In this document: positions 39,311-51,942 of the stretch, one piece after another
Numbering within the stretch: position 1 is the stretch's first letter
Layout of the letters: the number at the start of each line of letters is the position of its first letter
Source of the DNA: Parus major
Lineage: Eukaryota > Chordata > Aves > Passeriformes > Paridae
Assembly: GCF_001522545.3 (NCBI RefSeq)
Contig: NC_031769.1
Span: 68,069,144-68,133,143, forward strand
DNA: 64,000 nt
Reading direction: 5' to 3'
The notes under the pieces: model-generated
What the model was told of the DNA's origin: nothing
Database searches by the model: none
The model's input: only the letters and a program-made list of their open reading frames with translations
Translations under genes and position numbers: made by a program

Positions 39311-39984
39311 TGCAGTTCAGAAAACATTTGTTTGGCATAAACTTCAGTGTTTCCTCTGACAAATTAATTCTCATTCCAAATTCATGCTGATAAAAGTTTT
39401 TTCTAACACTACAGAATTTCATTTCTCTTCTTTACTTCCCTTACATTGATGGATCTTTATAAATTATTATGATTTCCTAGGTAAAAAACAAAATGCAGTT
39501 TCTAAAGTCAAATGTTATTGAAAGATAATGTTGAGGGGAGGTTATTTTAAGAGTCTAATTTTTATTTTGGTGTCTGCTGAACATTTTGGAAAATTCAAAG
39601 CTCCAGACACTGCATACATTAAGAGTATGATTCCAGATGCAGGATGACCTTGGGAACTATAGGAGAATTGGCAGACATGGAAGTAGAGCTTAAATCATTA
39701 TTGCCAACTCATATTCCTTCAATTACACATTCCACTGATTTTGGAACTTAGAGACAGCTAAGAAGCCAATACTCTCTACCACAGTCACATGATGCTGAAA
39801 CAGAGATGACTGAGGAATTCCTGGGGGGAAAAAGGATTTCTCACATACTTGGCAAATGCTAGCTGATAACATATAGGCTTCCATACAGTGTGTCTCAGAG
39901 AATACAGTTCCAGATATAAGAAACAGGTGTGATAACCAAGACATTTCTTTCACTGCAAGGGGTTCCCACTGCAGTAGCAGCATG

Positions 39985-40140
39985 ACTCAGGCCCCAGTCT
40001 GGAAGTCAGAAAGTCTGACTTTCAGCCCTGCATCTGTAACAGATCTATTGAGTGACCTTGGATGCTTATTTCCATCCTTCTAAGCCCCTGCTTCTCCACT
40101 CAGTTTCATAACAGCTTACTTAGACTGTCGTGTCTCTGAT
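39985..40140 (+). repeat. MIR-like ancient SINE remnant
   Basis: It matches the sauropsid MIR layout: CTGGAAGTCAGAAAGTCTGA (consensus actgggactcaggagacctg), TTTCAGCCCTGCATCTGTAA, GAGTGACCTTGGATGCTTAT (consensus gtgaccttgggcaagtcact), then CTCAGTTTCATAACAG. The ordered matches make this the best SINE remnant in the window. Confidence 0.6.
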
Positions 40141-42624
40141 TTGACAACTGTCACTCAGAGTGTCCATAAATAATTTCTGATACATTTAAACTTTGTGTTG
40201 TCTGGGGATATAACGAGCAAATTCTCATCCTCAGCTGGCTCTTGAAATATCTAAACATCCATGAAATTGCTGCTAACAAAGCAGGGGGACCTTGTAAAGC
40301 ACAGTGTGAGCCAGGAATACTGAATTACACAAGCTTTCTTTACAAGTCCCATGCTGGCCCTGAAACGTTTTGAATCAATCTCTTGGCAATTGGTGGCAGC
40401 TAGAATTCCAAGCTAAAGATTTTCATGCCTATTCTCTGGAGTAGCTGCCTGAAAAAAAAATCGTTGTGCAATTTTTATGCAGCATTAAGTGCACAAGGTG
40501 TTCTATTTAAGTAAGAAAAGGGGTGCAAAGAGTGTTTTTAACAAGCCCAATAACTAACAATGGCAGGAGAGGCAGTAGTTGCATGTGGGATCAGTAAAAG
40601 GAAGAGAAAATGCCCTCAAAAACCTGCCCAATTTAAGTTTTTGGATAAATTAATGCCTTTCCATGTTTATTTTAACAGACAGTGAATTAATCTACAACTA
40701 AAAATGAAGTGCACACACACAGGAGATTAAAGATACAGGTCTTGGATGTAGTGCTGGAAAGATTCATTTTAGGGGCTAGAATATTGTCTTGAAAAAAGAA
40801 CAGCTTAAAGGATTAGAACTGAGTAAAATAGAAAAATAAATTAATCATTTTAGTCAATTTATCCTAATCGTCTGAATTCTGTTCATTCTTCCAATTTAGC
40901 AATGCTATATGAAGTTATGTTTAGACCCCCAAGCTCTTTAAAAGCTCTCAGCATCAAGTTACATTTCTGTACTGTAAATTTCTATTCTTATAGAATAGAT
41001 TTCTTATGAAGCCATTATAAAACCCTGCTAAGATATGAGTTGGAAGAAATACAGAGGATAAGTAGAAACTGAGGATGCCTCTATTATGGTCTAAAGCATG
41101 CAGGACCAAGAGGCTTTAGGCAATTGCTCCAGATTTAGAATTATCATACATAGGTTTACCACAAGTTTCAGAAAGACAGCAGAACATGTTTAATTTGATA
41201 AAAGCAATAATTCCTTTAGTAAGCATGTCATTTAAAATGTAGTCATGATAATAAGGGTTATGGAAGCATCAAAAGTCCAGAGGAAAATCACCCCACACCT
41301 TGTTGTCTCTCTGCACAACAGTTAAGTTTAAATGCTGAGATTTTCTCTATCATCTTCAATTGCAGTCACTATTTAAGATATGAGGTAAACTAGATAGAGT
41401 CATAGCTAGGTAGGGTCATAACTGAAACTAAACCTATCTTCCCACATACTCTGCCCCATACTCTATTACTGTTTAGTCCAGGCATGGTGTTAGGGAGATC
41501 TCATGTACCAGTATGTCTGCTTAGTTAGCCTTTAAGACAGGGAAATATGGAAAAATACTCTTTTTTAATTGTCAATAACAAATTAATTTATGTGTATTAT
41601 AACCACATCTCATGCATTTTCTTTAGCACAAGGTCATATTATAAAGCTTCATTTTAGTTTCTCTCAAGAATTTAATTTGTAAATGCCAAATAAGCACTTA
41701 AAAGTACCTGTCTACATAGTAATTGAAAAAATCCTCCCTTAGATACTATACAATGCATGTCTAACTTATGTTTTCAATATAAGCAATTAAGCAATTTCTA
41801 TAACTTGGGAGGGTTACCAAAACATTTTCAGCAAACACAGAAGGATCAAACACCAGGAATTACATCAGGTTGTCCATATAAGGGGAAAAATGAAGATACT
41901 GAACCCCTTAAAATGCTCCTTACATGTGAGGTTTCAAGGTAACAGAAATGTGACCTCTCCCATGCGAGGGCCCTTGTTTGGAATCCTCATGCTACACTCA
42001 GTGCTGGAAAGTCACTTTTACTGCACCGTGACTTCTGCTAAATGTGTCCACAAGACTTTGCACAAGGATGCCAGAAGGGAAAGGTCACAGGGACAGTCTG
42101 AATGTCTCTCCCCCAACCTCCATGTATATTACAAACTGGTTGGGTAGGTAATCTGTAACAAGACACCTCTGAATGACCATGGCCAAAAGAATTCTTTGCT
42201 AAGCTGTGCACCCAGCGTCAAAAATCAGTTTTTTAAGGGAAGATAGACAAGATGCAACATCTTTTACACGGAAATAAATATATAAGCTTTTGCCGTACTG
42301 AAACTGATCTGATTTTCAGATGTTTTTAACAGTCATATAGTCCAAAAGTTACAATAAGCCTCTAACCACAGTATTCATAAGATCTGAATAAAAACCAAGG
42401 AGAATTAACAGGGTAAGGAAGAAGTGAATCGTATGTAAGTGAACACCAGAAAAATAAAGAAGATATCTAGAAGATGCCACAGATTTTTGAAATTTTAGAT
42501 CCTGGATCAAATGCTGTGCAGGAGCTTTGTGAAGTAATCAGCACCCATGAAATGGCTGGGATCCAGCAGGCTGAGGGTTCAGCAGCATGCCTCCCTTCAG
42601 ATCTCAGCATATAGCCTCGTAAAG

Positions 42625-42760
42625 AGGACACTAGACAGAGAGTCAGCAGTTTCATTTCCATATTGCAGATGTCTCAGCACAGATGTCACTGACTGAGAGC
42701 GTGACCTTAGCATAATCTTCATCCACGTCTGTACATGTTTCTCATTTCACTTCTCCCTTA
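42625..42760 (+). repeat. MIR-like ancient SINE remnant
   Basis: GAGGACACTAGACAGAGAGT (consensus tggacactagactgggagtc), then TCAGCAGTTTCATTTCC, a CTGACTGAGAGCGTGACCTT segment and a degraded CATCCACGTCTGTACATG follow the MIR order. The match is weaker than the copy near 40.0 kb. Confidence 0.5.
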
Positions 42761-43679
42761 TCCAGCTCTTCAGACAATGAATTCTGTGGAGTGGATCCGA
42801 CCTGTACTAAGCCTCACACAGCCGCAGTTAGGGACTCTGCTTCCTCATAATAACACACGTAATTATTACCAAAGGCCCTTCACAACCTGCTGAACAAACA
42901 GGCTCACCAACAGCCCAGTTACCTCCCACTGGCAGCAGTGTTCTACTCTAGTATCACACACAGAAACAAAATGCATTTACTCCTAGTTGCTTGTTACAAC
43001 TCTAAACATTTCTCAATTAGCAGTTATTTGGGGAAGGGGCATCATGACCAAAGCATAAATAACACTGTTCCTATATAGTGTCTTAGGGAGCCAAACTCAT
43101 ATTTTCACCAGAATAACAATGAAAACCACCGGAAAAATGGGCAAGACCCACAAAGCTCTTTTGATCCAATCCCCATTTTCCCTCAGTTTGGGAGTCCAAG
43201 GAAGAACCATTCTCAAAATACGAATGCTGGTGAAGATCACCAGCCTTTCTCATCACAGCAGTCCAAACCTTCACAGGTCTTGAGAGCTGCGGGACACACA
43301 CCAGCATGCACAGGGACAAGGGAGCTCTAGGAACTGTTTTCTTGTAATTGACAACAACGTTTGTCCAGAAAGGAAGAGGGAAGGATGAGTCTGGAATGGA
43401 CAGAACATGCCATGGGGTTCTGAGATGACACAACAATCTTGGTTTCAGGCAGCTGTTGGCTCCTTTCCTCCCAAAACTAAGGATTCCAATTACCCAGGAG
43501 TCCCTGCATGAGCACACCCTACTGCCAGTTCCTGGAAAGGACATTTGCCCTGCCCTTGGAATACTTGTAAGTCCATTCCACCTTTCTATGTATGAGGACT
43601 TAGGAGACAGCCTGGGAAACCTGCGCTTCATGAAGGACCTTTTAACTCAAAAGAACAAATATAATATATGCAGAGCAAT

Positions 43680-43700
43680 AAAAAAAAAATGGGGGGGGGG
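43680..43700. repeat. A10-T-G10 homopolymer junction
   Basis: Ten A, one T and ten G in direct succession, similar in layout to the T10G18 tract at 39.28 kb. A simple-sequence feature. Confidence 0.95.
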
Positions 43701-46338
43701 AAAGTCAGATATTACCACTCTGAACTTTAAAAGTGGGTTCATGATGTGCAACAAATCTGGCAAAGAGCTCTGACTTATGCCAAATTCAGGAAAAAATACT
43801 TTAGCACTGATAAGGACTAGAAAGCAATCTCTGGTAGTCTTAATACATAATTTTAAATATATTAAATATTAATAAATAATTTTAAAATCTGTTTGTTTCA
43901 TAATGCAATGGATACAATTCTCATGCTACTAAATACCATGTATTATGCTGGCCTTAAGTCTTAAAAACTGGAAAATAAGTCAACCATAGCAAAATAGTAG
44001 AAGTGCAATACAAGTGGAAGGAAATTAACAAGAAGGACATCGGAAAAAAATTAATTTCTTTTTCATTTAGAATTACAATTCACTCAAGAGAAAATGCAAA
44101 ATCTTAATAAGCTAGGCATAAAGGAAAGAGTGGATTTATTTCAAGCTCAGGTGCAAGTGCAGAAACAGTTTCAGACAAAATACAAACTACCAACAACAGT
44201 TTTATTTTTCTTTTTATTTGCCACGTGGTTTCTTTGCGAATCTTATTAATCTTGAGTGCTGATATGTGTATCAATATTTCAATTATTCTCATTATCACTA
44301 TCCTGCGAGGGAGGTCCTTACACTATGTGTGAAAAATTCTTCCATAAATTCACACAATAGGTAATGACTCTTTTAGCTGATAACACTAAAAGAATATACA
44401 AGTGCAAGGGTGCAAACTTTCCAGACCTCAAACTTTTGTCATGAAAACACTTTTGAGATTCTGCAAGTGGCTCTCATCAGAGAAAGAAAGAAAAATGTCA
44501 TTTGTAGCAAACTGATTAAAATCCTAAGAATTTTGGGAATCTACGTCCTTGGAGATACTTTAGAAAAAAGTGTCTTCCTTTTTGCCTTTCTAAACTCATC
44601 TATTTATTTTGTTTAAGTAATGTTTCCTGTTAGGAATTCTAAAAACTCTCAAGCTACCATATGATGGGTCATCCCTCCATTAATTTCTGGGAAATCACAG
44701 CAAACATGCATACTATCTTTGCAGCGTGATGTAATAACAAGTGACGCTAATTCTTTGGGGAAATAACGTTACATTCACTTGAAAACAACAGGAAAATAAG
44801 GGGCTTATTAGGGATCTCTGAGTCTCGCAGCAAGAAGGGCTGGGAGCCTTGCTCCCACCACGGCCACGGACGGTAACCTTGAGGCACTCCCTTGTACTGC
44901 ACCCAGTAGAGGTCACTAGAGGATGTTTTAATGGCAAGACAAAGCCCTGCAAGGGCAAGAGATGCACCATCCTGAAAAGCACATCATCTGCCTAGGATTT
45001 ACTGCTGGGCAGACATAGATGCTGCCAGTATGAAAAAGAGAAATAAATGCCGCTCCAGGAAAATACAAATAGGTTTTAACTGCCTACATCCGAACACAAG
45101 CAGCATTCATCCAGTTAAACAATACTGAGACTGAGCAGTGAAATATTTCTAATTTATTAAAAGTATGTCTACTACCTGTGCATTTCCAGGTGCAGGGATC
45201 CCTTTCTTTCTTCCACAGCTTAACACAGTCCACAAGGTGTGCCAGAGATATGAAGCCAAAAGGCAGAAATTACCTACAATCCAGGCAGCATTTCTTTGCA
45301 GGATTAGATCCATCCCTTTAATTTTAATCATCTGATTAACTTGGTTCTCCTGCTCTGGCAGATGTAATTTGGCAGACACCCTGAAGACCCTCCCCAGCTC
45401 TGTAAGTACCACCTAGCTAGACAAGGCTCGGACACGCCGCAGGATCCTATCTCACACTTCAACGCATTCCCTGAACCTATAAGGAAAAGAAGTGATGGAT
45501 CACTGACAAGCATGAAACAGGTGCAGGGATCTACATGGGATGTGTATTGCATGCACTTGAAGGCAATTACTCTGACATTCCAGAACTTCTCCAGTGAAAG
45601 CAAACTGTTAGCACAATCCATCTGCAGTTAACATTTCAGGCAATTGATAAACTCTTTTTTTCCCTTTTAATAGGCAAGAAATGGAAAAATAAATAAAAGC
45701 AATAACCTAACATGTGCATGTGCGTAGAAAGGTCAGTTTGAAATGCCATAGTTTTACAGTCTTCAGTTCCTTCTGTTCCCGTGCTTGCAATGTATCTCCA
45801 TAGCTCCCATATCCAAACCAACACCGTGCAGAAAGGGAGTCCTAGCTGTCTGCCCTTTCATATCCAGCATCTGCTCACCTGCCGACCATCAATTCTTCGA
45901 TCCAAAGGATGGAAGATGCCAAATTATTTCAACAACATGGATTTGAAACACTCGATATTACCATAAAAGTATCTCCTTTCCCCTAAAATTCCCAGAAGCA
46001 GATAGTCCGCTGTAGTTGAATTTTCCCAAGCAAGTCAATGCAATGAAAATTCTGCATAGAAAATATTTGCTTAACCAGAGAAAACCTGGGAAATTTCTAA
46101 ACTTAAAACAACATATTAAAACTGTAAATGGTAAGGAACTTTAACCAAAAAAAAAAAAAATAATCCTGCTACCAGCTCCATTGTAAGCCATGGGAGATTT
46201 ATTTCTAGAGATCAAAAAATGAAAATCTGAGGAACAAAGCATGTTGTGGTTTAATGTCTAATAAATAGGCATATAAGGATATATGTAAGGATTGTAAAGA
46301 AGTATTACATACGGTCTCAGGCCTATATTTATGGAAGG

Positions 46339-46395
46339 AATCCTTATACATAAGGATTATACATCATCCATGCATATAATCAAGGATTATACATC
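46339..46395. repeat. Hairpin followed by direct repeat
   Basis: AATCCTTAT and ATAAGGATT (46339-46358) are a perfect 9-bp inverted repeat around a 2-base loop. The right arm overlaps AAGGATTATACATC at 46352-46365, which recurs exactly at 46382-46395. Another AAGGAT-type motif lies just upstream near 46274. Origin is unknown. Confidence 0.85.
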
Positions 46396-48527
46396 TGCCC
46401 ATAATTACAGTGCACTAGGAGTCATTGAAGAAGTAAGAAAAAACGGTGTCATTTCTTCTCTGCTTGGGTATTTACCTATCACAGGTGAATAGGCAAAGAA
46501 TATGAACACCAGAAATCTCAAATGCTAAAAATTCACAAATCAACTTACAAATATGATGACATCATTTGGAAAAAAAAAGTCACGAGATTAAAAAATTTTA
46601 ATGGCTCTTGTCCTTTCCTTAGTTGGTTTCTGACTTCTGTGACTCCAGAGTGCTCTCAAGCCACCTTTGAGTTTGTACGTAGCTGTTATATGGGGAAGGG
46701 TCAGTGTAGAGATGGGGGTTTTTTCAGTCATGGAATGTTGATATTCCCTTCTTTCTTTCTAAGACAGAAAAATATTCTCACAAGCATGGGAGCCAGGAGC
46801 ATTAGGTAAAATGAAGGTACCTGAAGTCACAGAATCACAAGCACACATTGCCACATGACAAGAGAGTGCCATGAACTTGGGGCGTGAAGAGGGCACCACA
46901 AAAAGGATATTCTGTAAAGCTGCGCCAGGCTGAGGTTGGCAGCGCGGTATCTCATGACAGCATTCCAAGCAAGCTGAAAAGACACTTCGTAAAACAAAAT
47001 GGACCCAAACTTGGCTGAAGTCCACTTCCAATTTCCTGACCATACGAAGGCAAGCTTTAGATATGGAGCTTCAGTTTCAAGGCTAAAGAAAGCCTTGATG
47101 GTTTTGCTCTCTTCTACATTAGTTAAGAAGTTTTACTTCAAATGTACTGAGGGTTTTACCAGGTTTTGTTAAAAAGCTATTCTTGACTAAAACTCTAAAA
47201 CCAGAAATTTGTTTCTGACAAAATATATAGCTCAGTATCTTGAACAGTGTTAGGGACCAGAGGAGAGTTATTTGGAGTTAAACGTGTGACAGTGATCATT
47301 TTTTTCTCTGTACAGAATATTGCCATGACTCTGGCCTCCCCTGGAAAAAGGAACTTGTAAAAGTATTGTTACCACCACAGTCATTTCCAGCACAGAACCT
47401 GCAAGAAAAGTAACTGCTAGATAAATAGTGGTGGTGGTGAAGGAGGTGAAAGAAGACTCAAAAGAAACAGAGAATTAGAGGACGATCGGCCATCCCCAGG
47501 CCAAGCTTAACTGAACACCAAATACCAAGGGTCTTCAGTAGCTCTAGCTGAACTAAATATTTATAAATTAGTCCTTAATTCCTTAATTCTTCTTTTCAGA
47601 ATACCAGCAAAAGGATAGCTTTGCATAGAAAATGCTGCAAAATTATCTTCTTCACGTCAGTGACTTGTGTTTAAACCCCAGCTCCATGATTCATATGAAT
47701 GCAACTTGGTTGTTTCATATTAGTGATGTTCAGAACCACAGAAGTTCCCAGGTTCCCCTTTACCCAGTTAACCCCTCTACACTGAATAATAATTTCAGGA
47801 CCACTTTTTGCAGATAGCAATTCAAGATCAAACAATTTGAATGGCAATCTGACACCAAATATTACCCAGGTAAGAGCCAGAGGGAAGAGACAGCAGGTGT
47901 GATGAACAACATCACACAGTTTTTGCTGGGCCATCAAAAGCAGGTGTAAAACATGAAGCTCATTGGGTCAATAATGCAGCTGGGTCAATTGTGTGGCAGT
48001 TCCACAACCAATTTACATTTGCATAAGCTTGTGCTGTTGTCAAAAGGTATTATTTCACCTTCTCACACCTGCTTGTCCCTACCCTGCACCACCCCTTGAA
48101 CACTTCCGTGTGTCTATTCCATGCCATGGGTTAAGAACAGATCTGGGTTTTAGTCTTCTATTAATTTTGTTCTTACATACAAAAACAAAATGTCTCTTAC
48201 TTGCTAATGTATCACCTGAAGCAAAACTTCACTTTCACTGAAGACAGAACCTAGCGAAGATACAAAGACATGTGCTGCCAACAGTAGAAATGGGGGACAA
48301 GAGGACATTCTGAACAAAGCACAAGTGAAACACGTAAGGAGCAATTTTGTGACGAGCTGTTTTGCCATCCTGCCCAAGAGGGAAGTGGTCGATGGAGAGC
48401 TGGAGTGGCAAAGGGTGCCATCTAGGGGGCACCGACAGCACAACTTCTCGACAGCACCAACCACTCAGCATTGATGGTCAACGATTGAGGGGTTTCCTTT
48501 CCGCAGAAGTATTTTAATAGCTATGAA

Positions 48528-48553
48528 ATTATTATTATTATTATTATTATTAT

Positions 48554-48637
<84 letters not shown>
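48528..48637. repeat. Compound trinucleotide array (ATT)9(AGT)17(ACT)10
   Basis: (ATT)9 occupies 48528-48554, (AGT)17 48555-48605 and (ACT)10 48606-48635, followed by AC. ACT is the reverse complement of AGT, so the centre at 48605/48606 is a perfect inverted repeat with arms of about 32 bp and no spacer. It lies in the large MYLK4 intron. Confidence 0.95.
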
Positions 48638-48714
48638 ATTGGGTTTGAGATTGGCTTTTATTTACAAAAGTACACTGTACCAAAAGACAAAAATTGTGTT
48701 TGCTTCTTTTATTA

Positions 48715-48778
48715 AAAAAAGAAAACCTAAACAAACAAAAAAAACCCAAACAAAACCAAAACCTAAAACAACACACCA
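48715..48778 (+). repeat. A/C-rich low-complexity run
   Basis: Runs of A broken by C, CC and CCC (AAAACCTAAAC, AAACCCAAAC and AAAACCAAAACC patterns). A second similar block lies at 49183-49228. It is low complexity and is not a true telomere repeat. Confidence 0.8.
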
Positions 48779-49182
48779 AAATCTAGAGAAATAGTTGTTT
48801 TGAGGAAGTGGATCATTTTCTTCTTTAATTATAATTAGGTAGTTTCAGAGAGAATTATTTTCCCCAGCAAGTACAGACTTGACCACTGTCCTCTGTTCAA
48901 TCTCTTGAGCTCCACACACTTCCATTTAAGTGAATGGATGTTTTGTCATTGCTTTCACCTTCACCCACAGAAATTACATACACAAGCATATACATCTGGG
49001 CAAGTTTTACTATATTTCCTGCCAACATACTCTTTTTTCCTTCCTTTTCTGATCAATATAATAAAACTGTTCATCAAGCCAGCACACCAGGGTAAGACCT
49101 TTCAAGGAAAGGTCTTGGTTTTCCTGTTATCAATATTAACAGACAGTTAGGGCCCAAATTTTCATCCCATTGAGAAATGCCT

Positions 49183-49228
49183 AAAAAAAACCCAAAAACA
49201 AAAAAACCCAAACCCAAAACAAACCTAA
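49183..49228 (+). repeat. A/C-rich low-complexity run
   Basis: A-runs interrupted by CCC (AAACCCAAAAAC, AAACCCAAACCC), resembling the block about 450 bases upstream. No element boundaries are visible. Confidence 0.8.
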
Positions 49229-51299
49229 AAGCTGTGTGACAGTGAAGTTTCAAAAGCTTAGGAGAAATATAAGTAATGTTTATGCATCTGGAAGGCTCAT
49301 TCTGGTGAGGTACATTACCAGAGTTCAGTTAGATTGTCTTTCACCTTTGAAGTCTTGTTCCCAGGAGACTGACGAGCTAAAATGGGAATACAGAGCTATT
49401 TCTCCAGCTTGCAACTAGCCACCAGCTGTTCATCTTCTAAACGTATTCCTTTCTCCTCTACTGCACCACCAAAACCTCCCTACTCTTTCTTACAGCACTC
49501 TTAAGAAAGGGTCAGTTCCAACCATCAGACTAAAGAACCAAACATCAAGACAATTAATTAAGGGATTCTGAAGAACAAACTGGCAAAAAATCTCACCACC
49601 TTTAGTCACTATCTGCAGTTCAGCTTCAAGCTAAGATACATTAACACAGGCAAAGCAGCTCACAGTCCTTTTGCTGATCTTTAGGATAACAGGAAGAGCT
49701 ACATGGCAGAAACAGCAGTTTTTGCCATCTCACTAGTGCAACTTGTTATTTTTATACTGGAAGTATACTCTCTTAGAAGAGGCAATAACATCTTCCAAAC
49801 TCCAACCACCTAATTGTGGAGGCTTTTTTAGTTCTCATTTGCACGGTAACACTAAATGAAACTCTCTAAAATAAACACATCCTACTTATATGAGATATGA
49901 TTAATTTGTTTCAATATAAAGTTCTCCTTCCATGTTTACAAAGTAAAAGTTGTAGTACCTTCCTGAAGACTGGAATAATTTTGAACAAAAGTGGCTCAAC
50001 AGATTAAAGATTTTCAAAAACTCAACTTCTTGATTTGACAATAAAAATGGAAAACATATTAGCACAAACAACATACAAACAGCCACAGCACAAATTTTTC
50101 AAGTCTTTTCACAAACTGGTATGTAAAATTAATCTCTCATTCTCCTACTGCAAGTGGGTTTTCTCAGTTCTTATCTAAATGATGGGTCAGTAAAAATACT
50201 GTTTCCTATAGATTCTTGAACAGAAAAACCTATAATACAAGGAACTGTGCTGTTACTTCTAAACATATTTTGTCTGATCAGAGTCATTTTCCTATCAGAG
50301 ACCCCACATCATGATGCCCAACAGTGTTCTTACTGGAGACAGGTGGAGAACAGTGCTACACTGACAACACTCAGCCCTGCAAGCGTGGCACGCAGCATCT
50401 GACCGTGCTCTGCTCACCTGGTAGCAGAGAGCAAAGCACAAAGCTGCCTCAGTTCCTCTGAGGAATCTGTTCTTTCTATGGGATTCATTCAGTCTCCATT
50501 AATTCCACAGCTGTTAGACCAGACAAAGCTTTCAAAACATGAATCCAACAAAATCCATGTTTACCTTCTGATTTTGAAGAGTGGTAGAACCACACAACCC
50601 TTTTAAAATTTCTGAATATTAAGTCCAGTAGTACTTAAACCCCAAAACAACAACACACACTTGCTTCTATGAACACAAAAGATTAAAAGATGACAACCAG
50701 ACTGTAAGAAGCTAGGCCACAGAAGGACTTTGCCACTAGATAAGCACGGAACGGAGCAACAGCGTGGTGCTAACTCCAGACCTGGTGGAGGCAAGTTCTG
50801 GTTAGCACATACTTGGTAATTCATCCAGACAAAAATTCTCAGTGTGGCAAACTGTGTAAATAAGCAATTGTGTGTACATGTATCACCAGTCAAAGATCAC
50901 CCTAAGTTATGAGACAGATGGCATCTGCCACCACCAAAGCCCTCCCCCAAACAGTCAAGCCACTGTGACAAGAACTTGAAATAAGATAACGATGTTACTA
51001 TTGTATGAGTTATCTCAGACTGAGGAGGAGGTTAACAAAGCAGGGGGAGAAGAATGTATCACTGAAAATTAACACAAAGAATGCAGAATTTATGGGCCAC
51101 AAGGAAAGCCAACTCAGCAATTGCGCTGAAATCAGGTCTGACTGGGTAAAAATTAATTCTGGCAGGGGGAGATTTAAACCACCCACAACTCAAGAAACCC
51201 ACTGACCCAAAAGAAAAGACTGAGCATGTGAACAAATTAGTATTAGAAGTGAGGCAATCATTTAACCTATACAATATGAAAACTGTATAGCAAATGAAA

Positions 51300-51560
51300 A
51301 TTATATGCTAAGACATATAGTGAAAAGTTTTGAATGACCTCAGGACCTCCATCACTGAGAAGCCCTGGGTGAAAAAGGACCAGCGGGATGTAATTTGTTC
51401 CACAGGTGGTGAGTAGCTTCTACTTGATCTTTCTCTCCCCCGTTCCTCTTTCCCATTTCTATCTCTCTACCTCAAATTTATTATTAAATAAAATCCATAC
51501 TATTGACTTGGGCACTTGCTCTCATTTGCACCTTAATTTGGGCAGTCTCTCACAGCTGCA
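51300..51560 (+). mobile_element. Possible solo LTR fragment (3' part, boundaries uncertain)
   Basis: This block ends in an arrangement typical of LTR 3' ends: a pyrimidine-rich segment (about 51416-51470), AATAAA at 51487-51492, a T-rich R/U5-like stretch, and a CA end near 51560 in CACAGCTGCA. The 5' border may lie near TGAGCATGTG at 51221. No coding domains and no clear target-site duplication were found. It lies 120 bases downstream of the MYLK4 exon at 51684 in transcription order. Confidence 0.35.
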
Positions 51561-51683
51561 ATATATTTCCACAGATGATTCAAGTCTACTAGGAAAAACA
51601 CAAAGTAAACTACTTAACTAGCTGAAAAAATAAAGAGGCAGTGCTTTAGGGAAAACAAAATGAATTACGCAGTTAGTAGTTAC

Positions 51684-51942
51684 CTTTTTTTCTTTTGTTC
51701 CAGGATCTGATTCACTGAATTTTTCTTCCTGAAAGCTTCTAGTCATCTTCATTTTCTCCACACTCTGAAAAAAGGCTGTTTTTTCTAGTCTGCTTGTGCT
51801 GAATCGTGCATTAATCTCTTCCAGCCTGTTAATCTTAAGTAGCTTCATACTATGTCCAGTTAATTTACTGTCTGTTCTCCTCTCCACCTTAGATTCATAA
51901 ACCAGTGAACACTCGTAACTTCTGATTTCTCCTCTTTCTTGG
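51684..51942 (-). CDS. MYLK4: MYLK4 exon homologous to the human MYLK4 N-terminus
   Basis: A 259-nt exon with 86 whole codons after one lead-in base. From residue 32 it reads MKLLKINRLEEINARFSTSR, then LEKTAFFQSVEK. Human MYLK4 begins MLKVKRLEEFNTCYNSNQ, then LEKMAFFQCREE, so the identity is clear. The donor is AAAAAAAG/GTAACT (51684/51683), phase 0. In human this methionine is the start. Here the frame stays open upstream for 31 codons to a strong acceptor (TTTGTCTTTCTTTTATACAG before 51942), with no stop between. The exon is therefore probably internal, needing an upstream exon that ends with two bases of a codon; the candidate at 54914-54972 supplies exactly that. Translation from the internal Met would still give the human-like form. 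No domain is known for this segment. Confidence 0.85.

Larger units (their letters stand above)
17342..51683 (-). other. MYLK4: Large MYLK4 intron, about 34 kb
   Basis: Intronic DNA between the exon homologous to human MYLK4 exon 1 and the coiled-coil exon. It is uniformly AT-rich. It contains MIR-like remnants (about 20.0, 33.2, 40.0 and 42.7 kb), a poly(A) tract at 22.55 kb, a small tandem repeat at 23.83 kb, a palindrome at 28.0 kb, a T10G18 tract at 39.28 kb, an A10-T-G10 tract at 43.68 kb, a hairpin with direct repeats at 46.34 kb, a trinucleotide array at 48.53 kb, A/C-rich runs at 48.72 and 49.18 kb, and a possible LTR near 51.3-51.56 kb. Open frames here, including a 182-codon one at 43083-43631 minus, show no recognised family. 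Undetected regulatory or noncoding RNA elements are possible. Confidence 0.65.

Noticed and set aside
48465..48779. A minus-strand frame with long Ser, Thr and Asn runs.
   Set aside because: The runs are direct translations of the AGT/ACT/ATT microsatellite, not a protein.
48715..49228. A/C-rich runs as interstitial telomere repeats (AACCCT)n.
   Set aside because: There is no regular six-base period. The pattern is irregular A-runs with C interruptions.
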